Part shown: in pieces, positions 42,882 through 54,682 of the stretch
Layout of the letters: each line of letters opens with the position of its first letter
Position numbering within the stretch: position 1 is the first letter of the stretch
Assembly: GCA_965237895.1 (NCBI GenBank)
Contig: CBDEGR010000002.1
Coordinates: forward strand, 310,001 to 374,000
Source of the DNA: CBDEGR01 sp965237895
GTDB lineage: Bacteria; Acidobacteriota; Terriglobia; UBA7540; JAPUME01
Reading direction: 5' to 3'
Length of the DNA: 64,000 bases
The notes under the pieces: model-generated
The model's database searches: none
The model's input: the letters and a program-made list of their open reading frames with translations, nothing else
Told to the model about the DNA's origin: nothing
Program-made: the position numbers and the translations under genes

Positions 42882-44019
42882 GTGAACGAAGAAAATCTAC
42901 TCCATTGGATCGCGTTGACGCGGGTCGAGAGAATCGGCACGCGGCTGGCGCACCGGTTGATTGAAAAGTTCGGAACCCCGGAAGCCGTCTTTCAGGCATC
43001 GCTGACGGAACTGGAGCGCTGCGGACTGCGCGCGCCTTCGGCTCAAGGAATTTTTCCGCCAGGCCGGAATGAAAGAAGCCGAAGAGGAGCTGGAGCGATT
43101 GGCCAAAACCGATGCGCAGCTCCTCACGCTCGGAGACGCGCGTTACCCGGCCCGGCTGCGGGAGATTCCCAACCCGCCGGTTCTCCTTTATGTACGGGGC
43201 TCGCTCGAAGCCGTCCGGGACTTTTCGATTTCGATGGTGGGAACCCACCGTCCCACGCCTTACGGGTCGGGCGTGACCTTGCGGCTGGCGCGTGACTTGG
43301 CGCTGCGCAATTTTGTAATCGTAAGCGGCATGGCGCGCGGGATCGATTCGGCGGCACACAAGGGGGCGCTCGAGGCGAACGGGCGGACGGTGGCCGTATT
43401 CGGCACGGGCATCGACGTCATCTATCCGCGCTACAACGCGCACCTGGCCGAACAGATCCTGGAGCGGGGCGCATGGGTCTCGGAATTTCCCTTGGGAACC
43501 TCTCCCCAGCCGGAAAACTTTCCCATTCGGAACCGTATGATCAGCGGTCTTTCGCTGGGAACCGTGGTGGTGGAGGGAGCCGAATACAGCGGATTGCTAA
43601 TCACCGCGCGGCTTGCTGCCGATCAAAATAGAGAGGTTTTTGCCGTGCCGGGGAACATCACCACGGCACAGAGCTTCGGCCCGAATCACTTGATTAAATC
43701 GGGCGTGAAGCTGGTGGATTGCTGGCAGGACGTGCTGGAAGAGCTTCCGGCGGAGATTCGTCACCGGCTGGCTCCGCCGGCCGCCGAAAATGAGGCTGCA
43801 ACCTCGGAGCCCCGCAGCGCATCTCTTTTTGATGCGTCGTTCACCGCGGATCAGAAGGCCGTCTTCGGCATATTGAAAAACGACGAGCCCTTGTTCATCG
43901 ATTTCATATACGGCGATCTGGACCTGGCGCCTCCGCGGATTCTGACGGCGCTGCTGGAGCTGGAGATGAGGGGGATGATTCGGCAATTACCGGGAAAGAA
44001 TTTCCTCCGGAGACTTTAA
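42882..44019 (+). pseudogene. dprA: DNA processing protein DprA, single-base frameshift
   Basis: DprA loads RecA onto incoming single-stranded DNA during natural transformation. The first frame encodes the N-terminal helical domain (LHWIALTRVERIGTRLAHRL) up to LRAPSAQGIF; the remainder (RQAGMKEAEEELERL onwards) is in another frame. The indel fits a run of five T at 43051-43055; four T would restore a continuous reading. The core is intact in the second frame, with SMVGTHRPTPYG, SGMARGIDSAAHKGAL and the C-terminal winged helix ending at 44019. This may be a real lesion, a switchable homopolymer or a sequencing error. Confidence 0.75.
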
Positions 44020-44057
44020 GGCCCGCGTCCAAAACAGATTGAGGGAAAACAGAGTTT

Positions 44058-46481
44058 ATGGCGAAATCACTAGTCATTGTTGAGTCACCGGCGAAAGCCA
44101 AAACCATTACGCGCTACCTGAGAAAAGGTTTCCAGGTTAAGGCCTCGCTCGGCCACGTCATGGACTTGCCGAAGAGCAAGATCGGCGTGGACGTGGACAA
44201 GGAGTTCCGGCCCACCTACGATGTCATTCCCGGAAAAGTAAAAGTCATCGACCAACTGAAGAAGGCCGCCGAGAAAGCCGACGACATCTACTTGGCCACC
44301 GACCCGGACCGCGAAGGCGAAGCCATCTGCGCCCACCTGAAAGATATTCTGCGCAACGGCAAGAAGGGCAAAAAGTTCTACCGCGTCCTGTTCAACGAAA
44401 TCACCAAAGAAGGGATTCGAGCCGCTTTCGAAAAGCCCGGACGGATCAACTCCAAACTGGTCGATGCGCAGCAGGCGCGCCGCATCCTGGACCGGCTGGT
44501 CGGCTACCAGATCAGCCCCTTGCTGTGGGAAAAAGTCCGCCGCGGCATCTCCGCCGGGCGCGTGCAGACGGTCGCGCTTCGCATGATCGCCGACCGCGAG
44601 CGGGAGATTTTGGCCTTCCAATCGGAAGAATACTGGACGATGAAGTCGCGCCTGGAAGGCAAGCTGCCGCCCGCCTTTGAAGCCCGCGTCGCAAAATTTA
44701 ATAGCAAGAATCTTGAAATTCCCAACGAAGCTTCCGCCAAGAAGCATCAGGCGACGCTCGAAAAAGCCACCTTTGTAGTGGACGGCGTCACGCGCCGGGA
44801 GAAACGAAAGTACGCCGTGCCGCCTTTCACCACCAGCCCCTTGCAGCAGGAGTCCTATCGCAAGCTCCGCTTCCCGGCCAAGAAGACCATGATGGTGGCG
44901 CAGAAGCTCTACGAAGGGATTGAACTGGGAACGGAAGGGGGCGTCGGCCTGATCACCTACATGCGGACGGATTCCCCCCGCGTGGCCGACAGCGCTCTTA
45001 CCGCCGTCCGCGACTTCATCCGCGGCCAATACGGCGAGGAATTTCTGCCTGCAAAACCCGTGCTTTACAAAAAGAAGAAGAACGCGCAGGACGCGCACGA
45101 AGCCATTCGGCCCACCGACGTCACGCGCACCCCCGACGCCATGCAAGCCTACCTGGGGGCGGACGAACTGAACCTTTATCGCTTGATCTGGCAACGCTTC
45201 GTCGCCTCACAGATGAACCCGGCCGTCTACGACCAGACGGTGATCGACATCACCGCCGGCGACCATAAGCTGCGCGCCTCCGGATCGATCGAAAAATTTA
45301 AAGGATTCCTGGCCGTCTATGAAGAGGGGCGGGATGCGAATCTGAGCGAAGAAGAGGAAGAAGAAGAAAGCTTACGGAAACTGCCCGAACTCGCCAAGGG
45401 TGAAACGCTGAAGCTTCTCAAAGTGTTGCCCGAGCAGCATTTCACCGATCCGGCGCCGCGCTATAACGACGCCACTCTGGTGCGTACGCTTGAAGAAAAA
45501 GGCATCGGGCGGCCTTCCACCTACGCCTCGATCATCTCCACCATTCAGAACCGCGAGTACGTCCGCAAGCATCAGGGCCGGTTCTTCCTCCAGGAGCTTG
45601 GGCTGATCGTTACCGATCAGCTCACGAAAAGCTTTTCCGAGTTGTTCGATTTCGCCTATACGGCGCGGATGGAAGAGCAGCTCGACGAAATCGAGGAAGG
45701 CCAGACGCCTTGGAAAAAAGTTCTCAAAGACTTCTACAAGAAATTCCAGAAGGACTTGAAGATCGCCAAGCGCGAAATGGACGACATCAAAGGCGAAGGC
45801 ATTCCCACCGAGGAGGTATGCGAAGAGTGCCAGTCGCCCATGGTGATCCGTCTGGGCCGCCTGGGACGGTTCCTGGCCTGCACCGGATATCCCGAATGCA
45901 AGAACACGAAACCCGTGGCTTCCGAACTCCCCGACGACGGCAACAACCTGCCGGACGTGGACGAAGAGAAGTGCGAAAATTGCGGAAAGCCGATGGCGGT
46001 GAAGCCCGGACGGTACGGCCCCTTCCTGGCCTGCACCGGGTATCCCGAGTGTAAAACGACCAAGAAGATCCTCGCTCCGGTCAAAGGCGAAGGGAAAGCC
46101 CGCGCCGTGAGCGACAAACCGGCAGGTGAAAAGTGTCCCAAGTGCGACAGCGAGATGGTTATCCGCCACGGCCGACTGGGCGAGTTTACCGCTTGCAGCA
46201 GCTTTCCGAAATGCAAATACATCAAGCCGGTGTTGGTCGGCATCGATTGCCCGGAAGAGGAGTGCACGGGCGAACTGGTGGAACGCAAGAGCCGCTGGGG
46301 ACGGGTCTTCTACGCCTGCATCCGCTACCCCGACTGCAAGTATACGCTGGCGCATAAGCCCATACAGAAACCGTGTCCGACATGCGGCGGGCCCTTCCTG
46401 GTTGAAAAATCGAGCAAGAAGAAGGGCGTCACGCACGAATGTCCGAAGCAAGACTGCGACTTCGAACGCGCCGCCGCGTAA
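44058..46481 (+). CDS. topA: DNA topoisomerase I
   Basis: Relaxes negatively supercoiled DNA by single-strand passage. The TOPRIM domain has VIVESPAKAKTI with the catalytic Glu and LATDPDREGEAI; the active-site Tyr is in GLITYMRTDSPRV near residue 300. After the core the C-terminus carries five zinc-ribbon units (CEECQSP, CENCGKP, CPKCDSE, CPEEECTG and CPTCGGP starts), one more than the common three or four. At 807 residues it is complete. It follows dprA by 38 bases and precedes xerC, a frequent chromosomal arrangement (dprA-topA-xerC). Confidence 0.96.
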   Translation: MAKSLVIVESPAKAKTITRYLRKGFQVKASLGHVMDLPKSKIGVDVDKEFRPTYDVIPGKVKVIDQLKKAAEKADDIYLATDPDREGEAICAHLKDILRNGKKGKKFYRVLFNEITKEGIRAAFEKPGRINSKLVDAQQARRILDRLVGYQISPLLWEKVRRGISAGRVQTVALRMIADREREILAFQSEEYWTMKSRLEGKLPPAFEARVAKFNSKNLEIPNEASAKKHQATLEKATFVVDGVTRREKRKYAVPPFTTSPLQQESYRKLRFPAKKTMMVAQKLYEGIELGTEGGVGLITYMRTDSPRVADSALTAVRDFIRGQYGEEFLPAKPVLYKKKKNAQDAHEAIRPTDVTRTPDAMQAYLGADELNLYRLIWQRFVASQMNPAVYDQTVIDITAGDHKLRASGSIEKFKGFLAVYEEGRDANLSEEEEEEESLRKLPELAKGETLKLLKVLPEQHFTDPAPRYNDATLVRTLEEKGIGRPSTYASIISTIQNREYVRKHQGRFFLQELGLIVTDQLTKSFSELFDFAYTARMEEQLDEIEEGQTPWKKVLKDFYKKFQKDLKIAKREMDDIKGEGIPTEEVCEECQSPMVIRLGRLGRFLACTGYPECKNTKPVASELPDDGNNLPDVDEEKCENCGKPMAVKPGRYGPFLACTGYPECKTTKKILAPVKGEGKARAVSDKPAGEKCPKCDSEMVIRHGRLGEFTACSSFPKCKYIKPVLVGIDCPEEECTGELVERKSRWGRVFYACIRYPDCKYTLAHKPIQKPCPTCGGPFLVEKSSKKKGVTHECPKQDCDFERAAA

Positions 46482-46535
46482 GGCAGCTTTCCGAGTCGCA
46501 GCCGGACGGCCTCTTTCCCCATGAGGTCCTAATTC

Positions 46536-47480
46536 ATGAAATCTCTACTGGAGAAGTTTCTCGCCTACCTTCGCTACGAGCGGAACGCCTCGCCGCATAC
46601 GCTGCGCAACTACGAGAGCGACTTGGCGCAGTTCTTCTCCTTTCTTGAAACACAGAAGCGCGGGCTTCCCGACCCGACGAAGATTTCCCACCACGATATC
46701 CGCGCTTTCCTGGCATCGCTCCATGAGGGCGCGCGAATAAAGAAGAAGAGTTCCATCGCCCGAAAAGTCGCCTCCCTGCGCTCGTACTTCAAGTATCTTC
46801 ACCGGGAAGGCGTCATCCGCGAAAACCCCGCCGCGCTGGTCTCCACCCCCAAGTTGCCGAAGAGGCTTCCTTCCGTCGCCGCTGCCGAAGACCTGAACGA
46901 ATTTCTGAACCGGCTGGCGGTGGGTACCGAAGGCGGCGACCCCCTGCGGCTGCGTGACCGCGCCATGCTGGAGATGCTCTACGCCTCCGGCCTGCGCGCC
47001 AGTGAGCTTGTGGGACTCGACCTGAAGGATTTGAATTGGGGTTCCTTCACGGTTCTGGCACGCGGGAAAGGAAGAAAGGAACGCTGGGTTCCGTTCGGCT
47101 CGAAGGCGCGGCAGTCCTTGGAGGCGTACCTTTTGAAGAGGTCCAAGCTTTTGCCGCCCCAGGGTCGAGCCACTAAGGCCCGGGCCTCCAAGGCCCGAAC
47201 CAATGAAGCGCTTTTTTTGAATTATCGCGGCGAGCGGTTGACGACGCGCTCGCTCGACCGAATCCTAAAAAAGTGTTTGCAACTTTACGGGGCGGGACTG
47301 AAGGGCAGCCCGCACTCGCTCCGCCACGCCTTTGCTTCGCACCTGCTCCACGAGGGCGCCGACCTGCGCTCCATCCAGGAGATGCTGGGTCATAAGAGCC
47401 TCTCGACAACGCAGAAGTACACCCAGGTTTCTATCCGTGATCTGGTCGAGGTCTACGACCGCACGCACCCGAAGGCGTAG
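46536..47480 (+). CDS. xerC: tyrosine recombinase XerC
   Basis: Resolves chromosome dimers at dif during division together with XerD. The 314-residue protein has an N-terminal SAM-like core-binding domain (FLAYLRYERNASPHTLRNYE) and the catalytic domain with Arg in ASGLRASELVGL, Lys in GKGRKERWVP, HSLRHAFASHLL and MLGHKSLSTTQKYTQV, where Tyr is the nucleophile. An Ala/Lys-rich insert near residue 212 (RATKARASKARTNEAL) is unusual. Chromosomal context with topA favours XerC over an integrase. Confidence 0.92.
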   Translation: MKSLLEKFLAYLRYERNASPHTLRNYESDLAQFFSFLETQKRGLPDPTKISHHDIRAFLASLHEGARIKKKSSIARKVASLRSYFKYLHREGVIRENPAALVSTPKLPKRLPSVAAAEDLNEFLNRLAVGTEGGDPLRLRDRAMLEMLYASGLRASELVGLDLKDLNWGSFTVLARGKGRKERWVPFGSKARQSLEAYLLKRSKLLPPQGRATKARASKARTNEALFLNYRGERLTTRSLDRILKKCLQLYGAGLKGSPHSLRHAFASHLLHEGADLRSIQEMLGHKSLSTTQKYTQVSIRDLVEVYDRTHPKA

Positions 47481-47493
47481 AAAACTTTACGCC
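47474..47493. terminator. bidirectional hairpin between xerC and the NDUFA9-like gene
   Basis: GGCGTA and TACGCC pair around GAAAACTT and overlap the stop codons of both convergent genes. The A and T residues in the loop allow action in either direction. Confidence 0.4.
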
Positions 47494-48389
47494 AAATAGG
47501 ATTTCAGTCCCTCTTCGAGCGTTCGCAGCTTCAGCCCGAAGGTTTCGACGGCCGAGGTCGAATCCACCGAGTTCTCCATGGTAAGGAAATCAACGGCGGC
47601 GGGCGTGAGTGGTGGATAAGGCAGGAGCTGGAAGAAGAAGGCGATGAACTTCATCAATACCGGGGGGTGGTGCAGCAATAACCTCTTCCGGCCCACGGTA
47701 CCGAGGACGGTGCGCATAATCTCGTCCATGGTGAGCTCTTCCGGCCCGCCCATTTCGAAAATTTTATTGGCCGCTTTCTCCAAACCGACCGCCTTCGCCA
47801 CCACCTCCGCCACGTCGCCCACGTAAACCGGCTGTGCCTTGGTCCTTCCATTTCCAATGACCGGCAAAAACGGAAGAAAGCGGGAAATGAGGACGAAGCG
47901 GTTCACGCTGTGGTCGCGGGGGCCGTAAATCCAGGAGGGGCGAAAGATTACATACTCCATGCCGCTTTCCCGGATGGCGTTTTCGGCCATCTGTTTGGCC
48001 TGGAACCAAGTCTCCATCCGCCCGCGGCCTGCCCCGGCGCCGCTCAAATAGATAAACCGCCGCACGCCGTTCTTCTTCGCCGCCGCCACCAGCCGCACCG
48101 TACCCTCCCCATCTACTTTCATATAAGTCCAATTGCGCCAATGGTTTTCAATCGGGTGGTTGGGGAACTGCACGCAGTGGATGACGACCTCCTGCCCCTC
48201 GGTGGCGGCTTCAAGCGCAGCCGAGTCGTTCACGTCCGAGCGGACAAAGCGGACATGTGAATTCGTTTTCTCCCGGCTCCGTGGAGACCGAGTCCCTACG
48301 GTAATCTGAGTGCCGTTTACCCCCGGCAAGAGCCGTTCGACGATTTCCGAGCCGACCAGCCCCGTACCGCCTGAAACAAGAATTTTCAT
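47487..48389 (-). CDS. NAD(P)-binding protein, NDUFA9/complex I assembly type
   Basis: A 300-residue atypical SDR with the cofactor loop MKILVSGGTGLVGSEIVERL and IYLSGAGAGRGRMETWFQAK, followed by IFRPSWIYGPRD. The C-terminus resembles NDUFA9-like proteins associated with respiratory complex I and quinone metabolism, but many family members are uncharacterised. It is intact and convergent with xerC. There are no nuo genes in this window to support the link. Confidence 0.8.
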   Translation of the reverse strand: MKILVSGGTGLVGSEIVERLLPGVNGTQITVGTRSPRSREKTNSHVRFVRSDVNDSAALEAATEGQEVVIHCVQFPNHPIENHWRNWTYMKVDGEGTVRLVAAAKKNGVRRFIYLSGAGAGRGRMETWFQAKQMAENAIRESGMEYVIFRPSWIYGPRDHSVNRFVLISRFLPFLPVIGNGRTKAQPVYVGDVAEVVAKAVGLEKAANKIFEMGGPEELTMDEIMRTVLGTVGRKRLLLHHPPVLMKFIAFFFQLLPYPPLTPAAVDFLTMENSVDSTSAVETFGLKLRTLEEGLKSYLA

Positions 48390-48592
48390 GATTCCTCCAA
48401 GACCTAAGCCGCCAAGCCATTATCCGGATGCTCCAGATTAACTCTCTCTTCTGCAAGAAGTAAACAGGAAGCCAAGAGGGCAACGGACACAACCCTCCGT
48501 TTGCCCTCCGGCGCCCGAATGTGCTACAAATGCTTCGGGCCTACACGGGCTCAAACTAACAAAGACTTCCGAAATCCCCAACCAAGGCACGC

Positions 48593-50878
<2,286 letters not shown>

Positions 50879-50894
50879 AAAGAGAGGACATCCC

Positions 50895-51035
50895 TTGAAT
50901 ACGAAAAGCGTCAAAGACCAAAAAGAGAGAAAAAAACTGAAACGGGCCGCGAGGAAAAAACAGCCGCCGAAGAAGAAGGGTGCTTTCCCGCGCGGTTCCC
51001 GGAAAAAGAAGATTTCGAAAAAGAAGAAGAGTTAA
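50895..51035 (+). CDS. small lysine-rich basic protein
   Basis: A 46-residue protein beginning at TTG with GAGAGGA upstream, read in full from the sequence between the helicase and permease genes. Roughly half of the residues are Lys or Arg (for example KDQKERKKLKRAARKK and RKKKISKKKKS), with a short GAFPRGS segment in the middle. It should bind nucleic acid or acidic partners. Its composition resembles the SucD tail. The close spacing to the helicase gene suggests cotranscription. It may be a nucleoid-associated or ribosome-associated peptide; I cannot assign a family. Confidence 0.5.
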   Translation: MNTKSVKDQKERKKLKRAARKKQPPKKKGAFPRGSRKKKISKKKKS

Positions 51036-51077
51036 TCCACCGGCCGCCGGACAAAGCGTCGTCGGAAGGAGTGCCGC

Positions 51078-52625
51078 TTGTTCCCGCAACTGTTCCGTAC
51101 CAAAAGTATCGAGCAACTGGTCCGGGAAGCTGACCGCCCGGAGCATCGGTTGCGCCGCGTGCTGGGTCCTTGGTCGATGGCGGCGCTCGGCATCGGCGCG
51201 ATCATCGGCACGGGGATCTACACCCTGACAGGGACAGCGGCGGCCGGGGAGACCTTCGAGGTCGAGTCCTGGCTGAAGGCGCCCTTGCTCGACCTGCTGC
51301 TCCACGGCTCGGAGGCCACGGGCCTGACGGGACGGCCCGGGGCAGGACCTGCCGTGGCCGTCTCCTTCGTCCTGGTGGCTCTGGTCTGCGTGCTGGCGGC
51401 CTTCTGCTACGCCGAGCTGTCTTCGGCCATCCCGATTGCCGGCAGCGCCTACACCTACACCTACGCGACGCTCGGCGAGCTGGCCGCCTGGATCATGGGC
51501 TGGAACCTGATTCTCGAATACGCGGTCAGCAACATGGCCGTGGCGGTGGGATTTTCCGCTTACTTCGACAGCCTTCTGCGCAGCCTGGGAAGCATTCTTC
51601 CCCGCACCTTGATGGAGCCGACCTTTATCGGCGGCGAGCCTTCCGGCGCTTACTTCAATCTTCCCGGTTCCCTCGTGATCCTGTTTCTCACGGTGCTGCT
51701 GGTCACCGGGATTCGGGAGAGTTCACGAGCGAACACCATCATGGTTTTCGTCAAGATCGCCGCGCTGCTGGTCTTTGTCTTTGCGGCGATACCGCACGTG
51801 GAGGTGGAACACTGGCGTCCGTTCTTCCCCAACGGCTGGCAGGGTGTGCTGACGGGCGGCTCGATCGTCTTCTTCACCTACATCGGGTTCGATTCGGTGT
51901 CGACGGCGGCTGAGGAGTGCAAGAACCCGCAGCGCGATCTGCCGTTCGGCATTCTGATGTCGCTGGCGGCCTGTGCCGTTCTCTACGTGGCCGTGGCGCT
52001 GGTGCTCACCGGCATTCAACCGTGGGAAACGCTGGCGAATGCCGCTCCGGTAGCGAAGGCCCTCGAAGCCATCGGCCTGGGGAACGTGCAGCGCTGGGTG
52101 ACCGTCGGCGCCTTGACGGGCATGGCAAGCTCGTTGCTCGTCTTTCAACTGGGCCTGACGCGCATCGGCTTCGCCATGTCGCGCGACCGCCTGCTGCCCG
52201 CGGCGTTCTCGAAGGTCCACCCGCGCTACCGGACGCCGCACATCAGCACCTGGACGGCGGGCTTGCTGGTGGGCATCCCGGCCGGGATGTTCGACATCGG
52301 AACGCTGGCGGAGATTGCCAACATCGGCACACTTTTTGCCTTCGTGATGGTGTCGGTTGCGGTGCTGGTTCTGCGCCGGACCCAGCCGGAGTTGAAACGC
52401 GGCTTCCGGGTTCCGTGGTCGCCCTGGCTCCCGCTGCTCTCCTTGCTGGCTTGCCTGATCCTGATGGCCGGGCTGCCGGTGGAGACTTGGCTGCAATTCT
52501 TCGTTTGGATCGGGATCGGACTGGCCGTCTATTTCCTCTATAGCGGCCGCAGAAGCCCGCTGGGCCAAGGCAGGAAAAACGATGTAGCAGTCTTTAATAA
52601 GGGGGTAGTAAAGGGCAGTAAATAA
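51078..52625 (+). CDS. APC-family amino acid permease (cationic type)
   Basis: An inner-membrane amino acid transporter of 515 residues with 12-13 predicted helices. Diagnostic features are ALGIGAIIGTGIYTLTGTAA in the first helix, the broken helix important for substrate, SSAIPIAGSAYTYTYATLGE and FFTYIGFDSVSTAAEECKNP, which match the cationic amino acid transporter branch. The first helix is preceded by a short amphipathic N-terminus (MFPQLFRTKSIEQLVREAD) typical of this branch. TTG is the likely start. Confidence 0.88.
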   Translation: MFPQLFRTKSIEQLVREADRPEHRLRRVLGPWSMAALGIGAIIGTGIYTLTGTAAAGETFEVESWLKAPLLDLLLHGSEATGLTGRPGAGPAVAVSFVLVALVCVLAAFCYAELSSAIPIAGSAYTYTYATLGELAAWIMGWNLILEYAVSNMAVAVGFSAYFDSLLRSLGSILPRTLMEPTFIGGEPSGAYFNLPGSLVILFLTVLLVTGIRESSRANTIMVFVKIAALLVFVFAAIPHVEVEHWRPFFPNGWQGVLTGGSIVFFTYIGFDSVSTAAEECKNPQRDLPFGILMSLAACAVLYVAVALVLTGIQPWETLANAAPVAKALEAIGLGNVQRWVTVGALTGMASSLLVFQLGLTRIGFAMSRDRLLPAAFSKVHPRYRTPHISTWTAGLLVGIPAGMFDIGTLAEIANIGTLFAFVMVSVAVLVLRRTQPELKRGFRVPWSPWLPLLSLLACLILMAGLPVETWLQFFVWIGIGLAVYFLYSGRRSPLGQGRKNDVAVFNKGVVKGSK

Positions 52626-52740
52626 CGCTCTGCCGGCATCCTAAACGATTGGGTTTTACTGCGATTCCAGCGACATTTCCCCCGCACGGGTAAAATCCTC
52701 CTCGGTTCGAAGTAGGGATCCGGAATCAGGAGAAATTTTC

Positions 52741-53703
52741 ATGGGCAAGCTGCTTGGGACGACAGGAATCATTGTAGGACTACTCGGCGCGGCTTGCAAT
52801 TCATCGGCCCCGACCGGGGGTTTTTCCGCGGATGCTCCCCGCGGCCATGCCGAACACTTCGACGCTTCCTGGTCGCAAAGCCTGCTCTGGGACGACGGGC
52901 AAGCGGAAGTAGCTCTCTATGAGGTCCGGCGGCCGCAGTACGGCAAGATCGAAACCTATGAAGCCGTCTTCATCATCGTCAAAGAGGAGTTCGACTCGCG
53001 CCATTTCGTCAAAGCGAATCCCCCGCTCGATGGAAGGCGGCTAACGCAGGTGATGAAGCTCAACGTTCAGCACAGCTACTGGACCGACCGCTATCCTTAC
53101 AACTACCTGCTGAGCGTCTTCGTGGCGCGCCAGGACCCCTCGCACCTGATCAAGCTGACGTTGGGAGGGCAGGAGTGGTGCGGCAACACGTTCAAAGAGG
53201 TCCGCAACTGGGGGAGCCGCCCGGAGCTGATTTTCCACTCCTATTGGGACCGGGAAGCCGACGGCGTGCGCCCGCTCGACCTCGGCCGAGGAGACCTGCT
53301 GGAAGATCAACTTCCCGTGGCGCTGCGAAGCCTGAAAGGTGAGCCGGGACTGGAAATCGAGGCGCGCATCCTGCCCAGCCTGATTTCGAACCGCGTCGGG
53401 GAGTCTTCCGAATTCGTTCCGGTCACGATCCGGATCTTGGGTGAGGAATCCGTCGAGACACCGGCGGGGAGCTTTGCGGCCCGTAAAATCGCCGTCCAAT
53501 TCGCCGGGGCGCAACAGACGTGGTGGTTCGAGAAGGCCTCGCCGGGAATGATGCTGCGAATGGAATCCTCCGATCGGAGTTCCTGGAGGCTGAAGGACCG
53601 CACGCGGAAGCCGTACTGGCAGGTAGCCACCTTTCACCCTCAAATGGGCGCCCCTCCCCCGGCGCCGGGCTTCGCCCCGGACACCGGCTCCCAGGAGAAG
53701 TAA
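52741..53703 (+). CDS. uncharacterised lipoprotein
   Basis: A 320-residue exported protein with a lipobox ending GLLGAAC (lipid-modified Cys19). The body has a recurrent pattern of this family (ALYEVRRPQYGKIETYEAVF, IIVKEEFDSRHFVKAN) and a C-terminal part with VETPAGSFAARKIAVQFAGA, resembling DUF3108-like lipid-interacting folds. No enzymatic motif is apparent. A good CAGGAGAA precedes the ATG. The function is unknown; similar sequences are sometimes mislabelled in databases. Confidence 0.72.
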   Translation: MGKLLGTTGIIVGLLGAACNSSAPTGGFSADAPRGHAEHFDASWSQSLLWDDGQAEVALYEVRRPQYGKIETYEAVFIIVKEEFDSRHFVKANPPLDGRRLTQVMKLNVQHSYWTDRYPYNYLLSVFVARQDPSHLIKLTLGGQEWCGNTFKEVRNWGSRPELIFHSYWDREADGVRPLDLGRGDLLEDQLPVALRSLKGEPGLEIEARILPSLISNRVGESSEFVPVTIRILGEESVETPAGSFAARKIAVQFAGAQQTWWFEKASPGMMLRMESSDRSSWRLKDRTRKPYWQVATFHPQMGAPPPAPGFAPDTGSQEK

Positions 53704-53843
53704 GAGGGCAGAGCCGCGTGATGCAAAACCAAAAAATAGGGTAGAATATCGCTTTTGGGTTAAAAGGTCTTTTTCATTCTCCTGTGAGGCAACCGCTCGT
53801 TTTGCTCTTTCGTCCGCCGATTCGCCAAGCTGCACCTTTCCGT

Positions 53844-54671
53844 ATGGGGTTTCTGTTGGCCGTCGTAGTCTGTCTGGGGGCCGTCCCCCGGACCGCTTAC
53901 GGTTGGGGCCCCTCGGCCCATCGCCTGGTGAATGCATGGGCCATTGAGACGCTGCCCCAGCCGCTGAAAAGGTTCTTCACCTCTCACCGTTCCTACCTGA
54001 CCGAGCACGCCTCTGACGCCGACGGAGCCATCCAGCAGGACGGCAACGAGTGGAAAAACCACTACGTCTATTTGGACAAGTACGGCCGGTTCCCCTACAC
54101 GGGCCTGCCGCATTCCTTCCCGCGGGCGGTCCAAATCCACGGCTCGCGCAAGCTCAATCGGAACGGGGTCCTTCCCTGGCGAATCGCCGAATTCAAAGAG
54201 AACCTGACCCGGGCGTTCGAAAATGAAGATTGGGAGGCAGTGAAGGAGCACGCGGCGACGCTCGGCCACTACGTCACAGACGCCCATCAGCCGCTGCACA
54301 CCAGCTCCAACTACGACGGCCAATTGACCGGGCAGGCAGGTCTGGCCAACCGTTACGGGTCCGGGCTGGTGGACCGTTACATCAACTTCTTCATCATGCG
54401 GCCGGAGCGCTCGGCCTGGATTGAAGACCCGGCAGAACACGCCTTCACGATGGTTCTCGAAAACCACATCTGGGTGGACAACCTTCTGCTGGCGGACCGG
54501 AAATCACGGAAAGGCTTGGTGGGCTACACCGACGAGTATTACGACAACCTGTATTCGTCGACCAGCGGAATGCTGATGCGGCAAATCAACGCCGCCTGTC
54601 ACGACGTCGGCTCCTACTGGTACACGGCCTGGGTCAACGCCGGACGGCCGCCGCTGCCTTCCTCGCCCTAG
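53844..54671 (+). CDS. S1/P1 nuclease or zinc-dependent phospholipase C family protein, secreted
   Basis: A trinuclear-zinc hydrolase of the S1/P1 and phospholipase C superfamily. I chose the ATG at 53844, which gives a clean signal peptide (MGFLLAVVVCLGAVPRTAYG) so that the mature protein begins with Trp, whose backbone amine is a zinc ligand in this fold (WGPSAHRLVN). Further zinc ligands are in ENEDWEAVKEHAATLGHYV, TDAHQPLHTSSNYDG and the C-terminal His-rich turn. A GTG 60 bases upstream is an alternative. Substrate could be nucleic acid or phospholipid. Confidence 0.82.
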   Translation: MGFLLAVVVCLGAVPRTAYGWGPSAHRLVNAWAIETLPQPLKRFFTSHRSYLTEHASDADGAIQQDGNEWKNHYVYLDKYGRFPYTGLPHSFPRAVQIHGSRKLNRNGVLPWRIAEFKENLTRAFENEDWEAVKEHAATLGHYVTDAHQPLHTSSNYDGQLTGQAGLANRYGSGLVDRYINFFIMRPERSAWIEDPAEHAFTMVLENHIWVDNLLLADRKSRKGLVGYTDEYYDNLYSSTSGMLMRQINAACHDVGSYWYTAWVNAGRPPLPSSP

Positions 54672-54682
54672 CGCAAATTCCG

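Noticed and set aside
46536..47480. XerC-like recombinase as the integrase of a mobile element
   Set aside because: Its neighbours are dprA and topA, a common chromosomal setting, and no attachment-site repeats or other mobile genes were seen.
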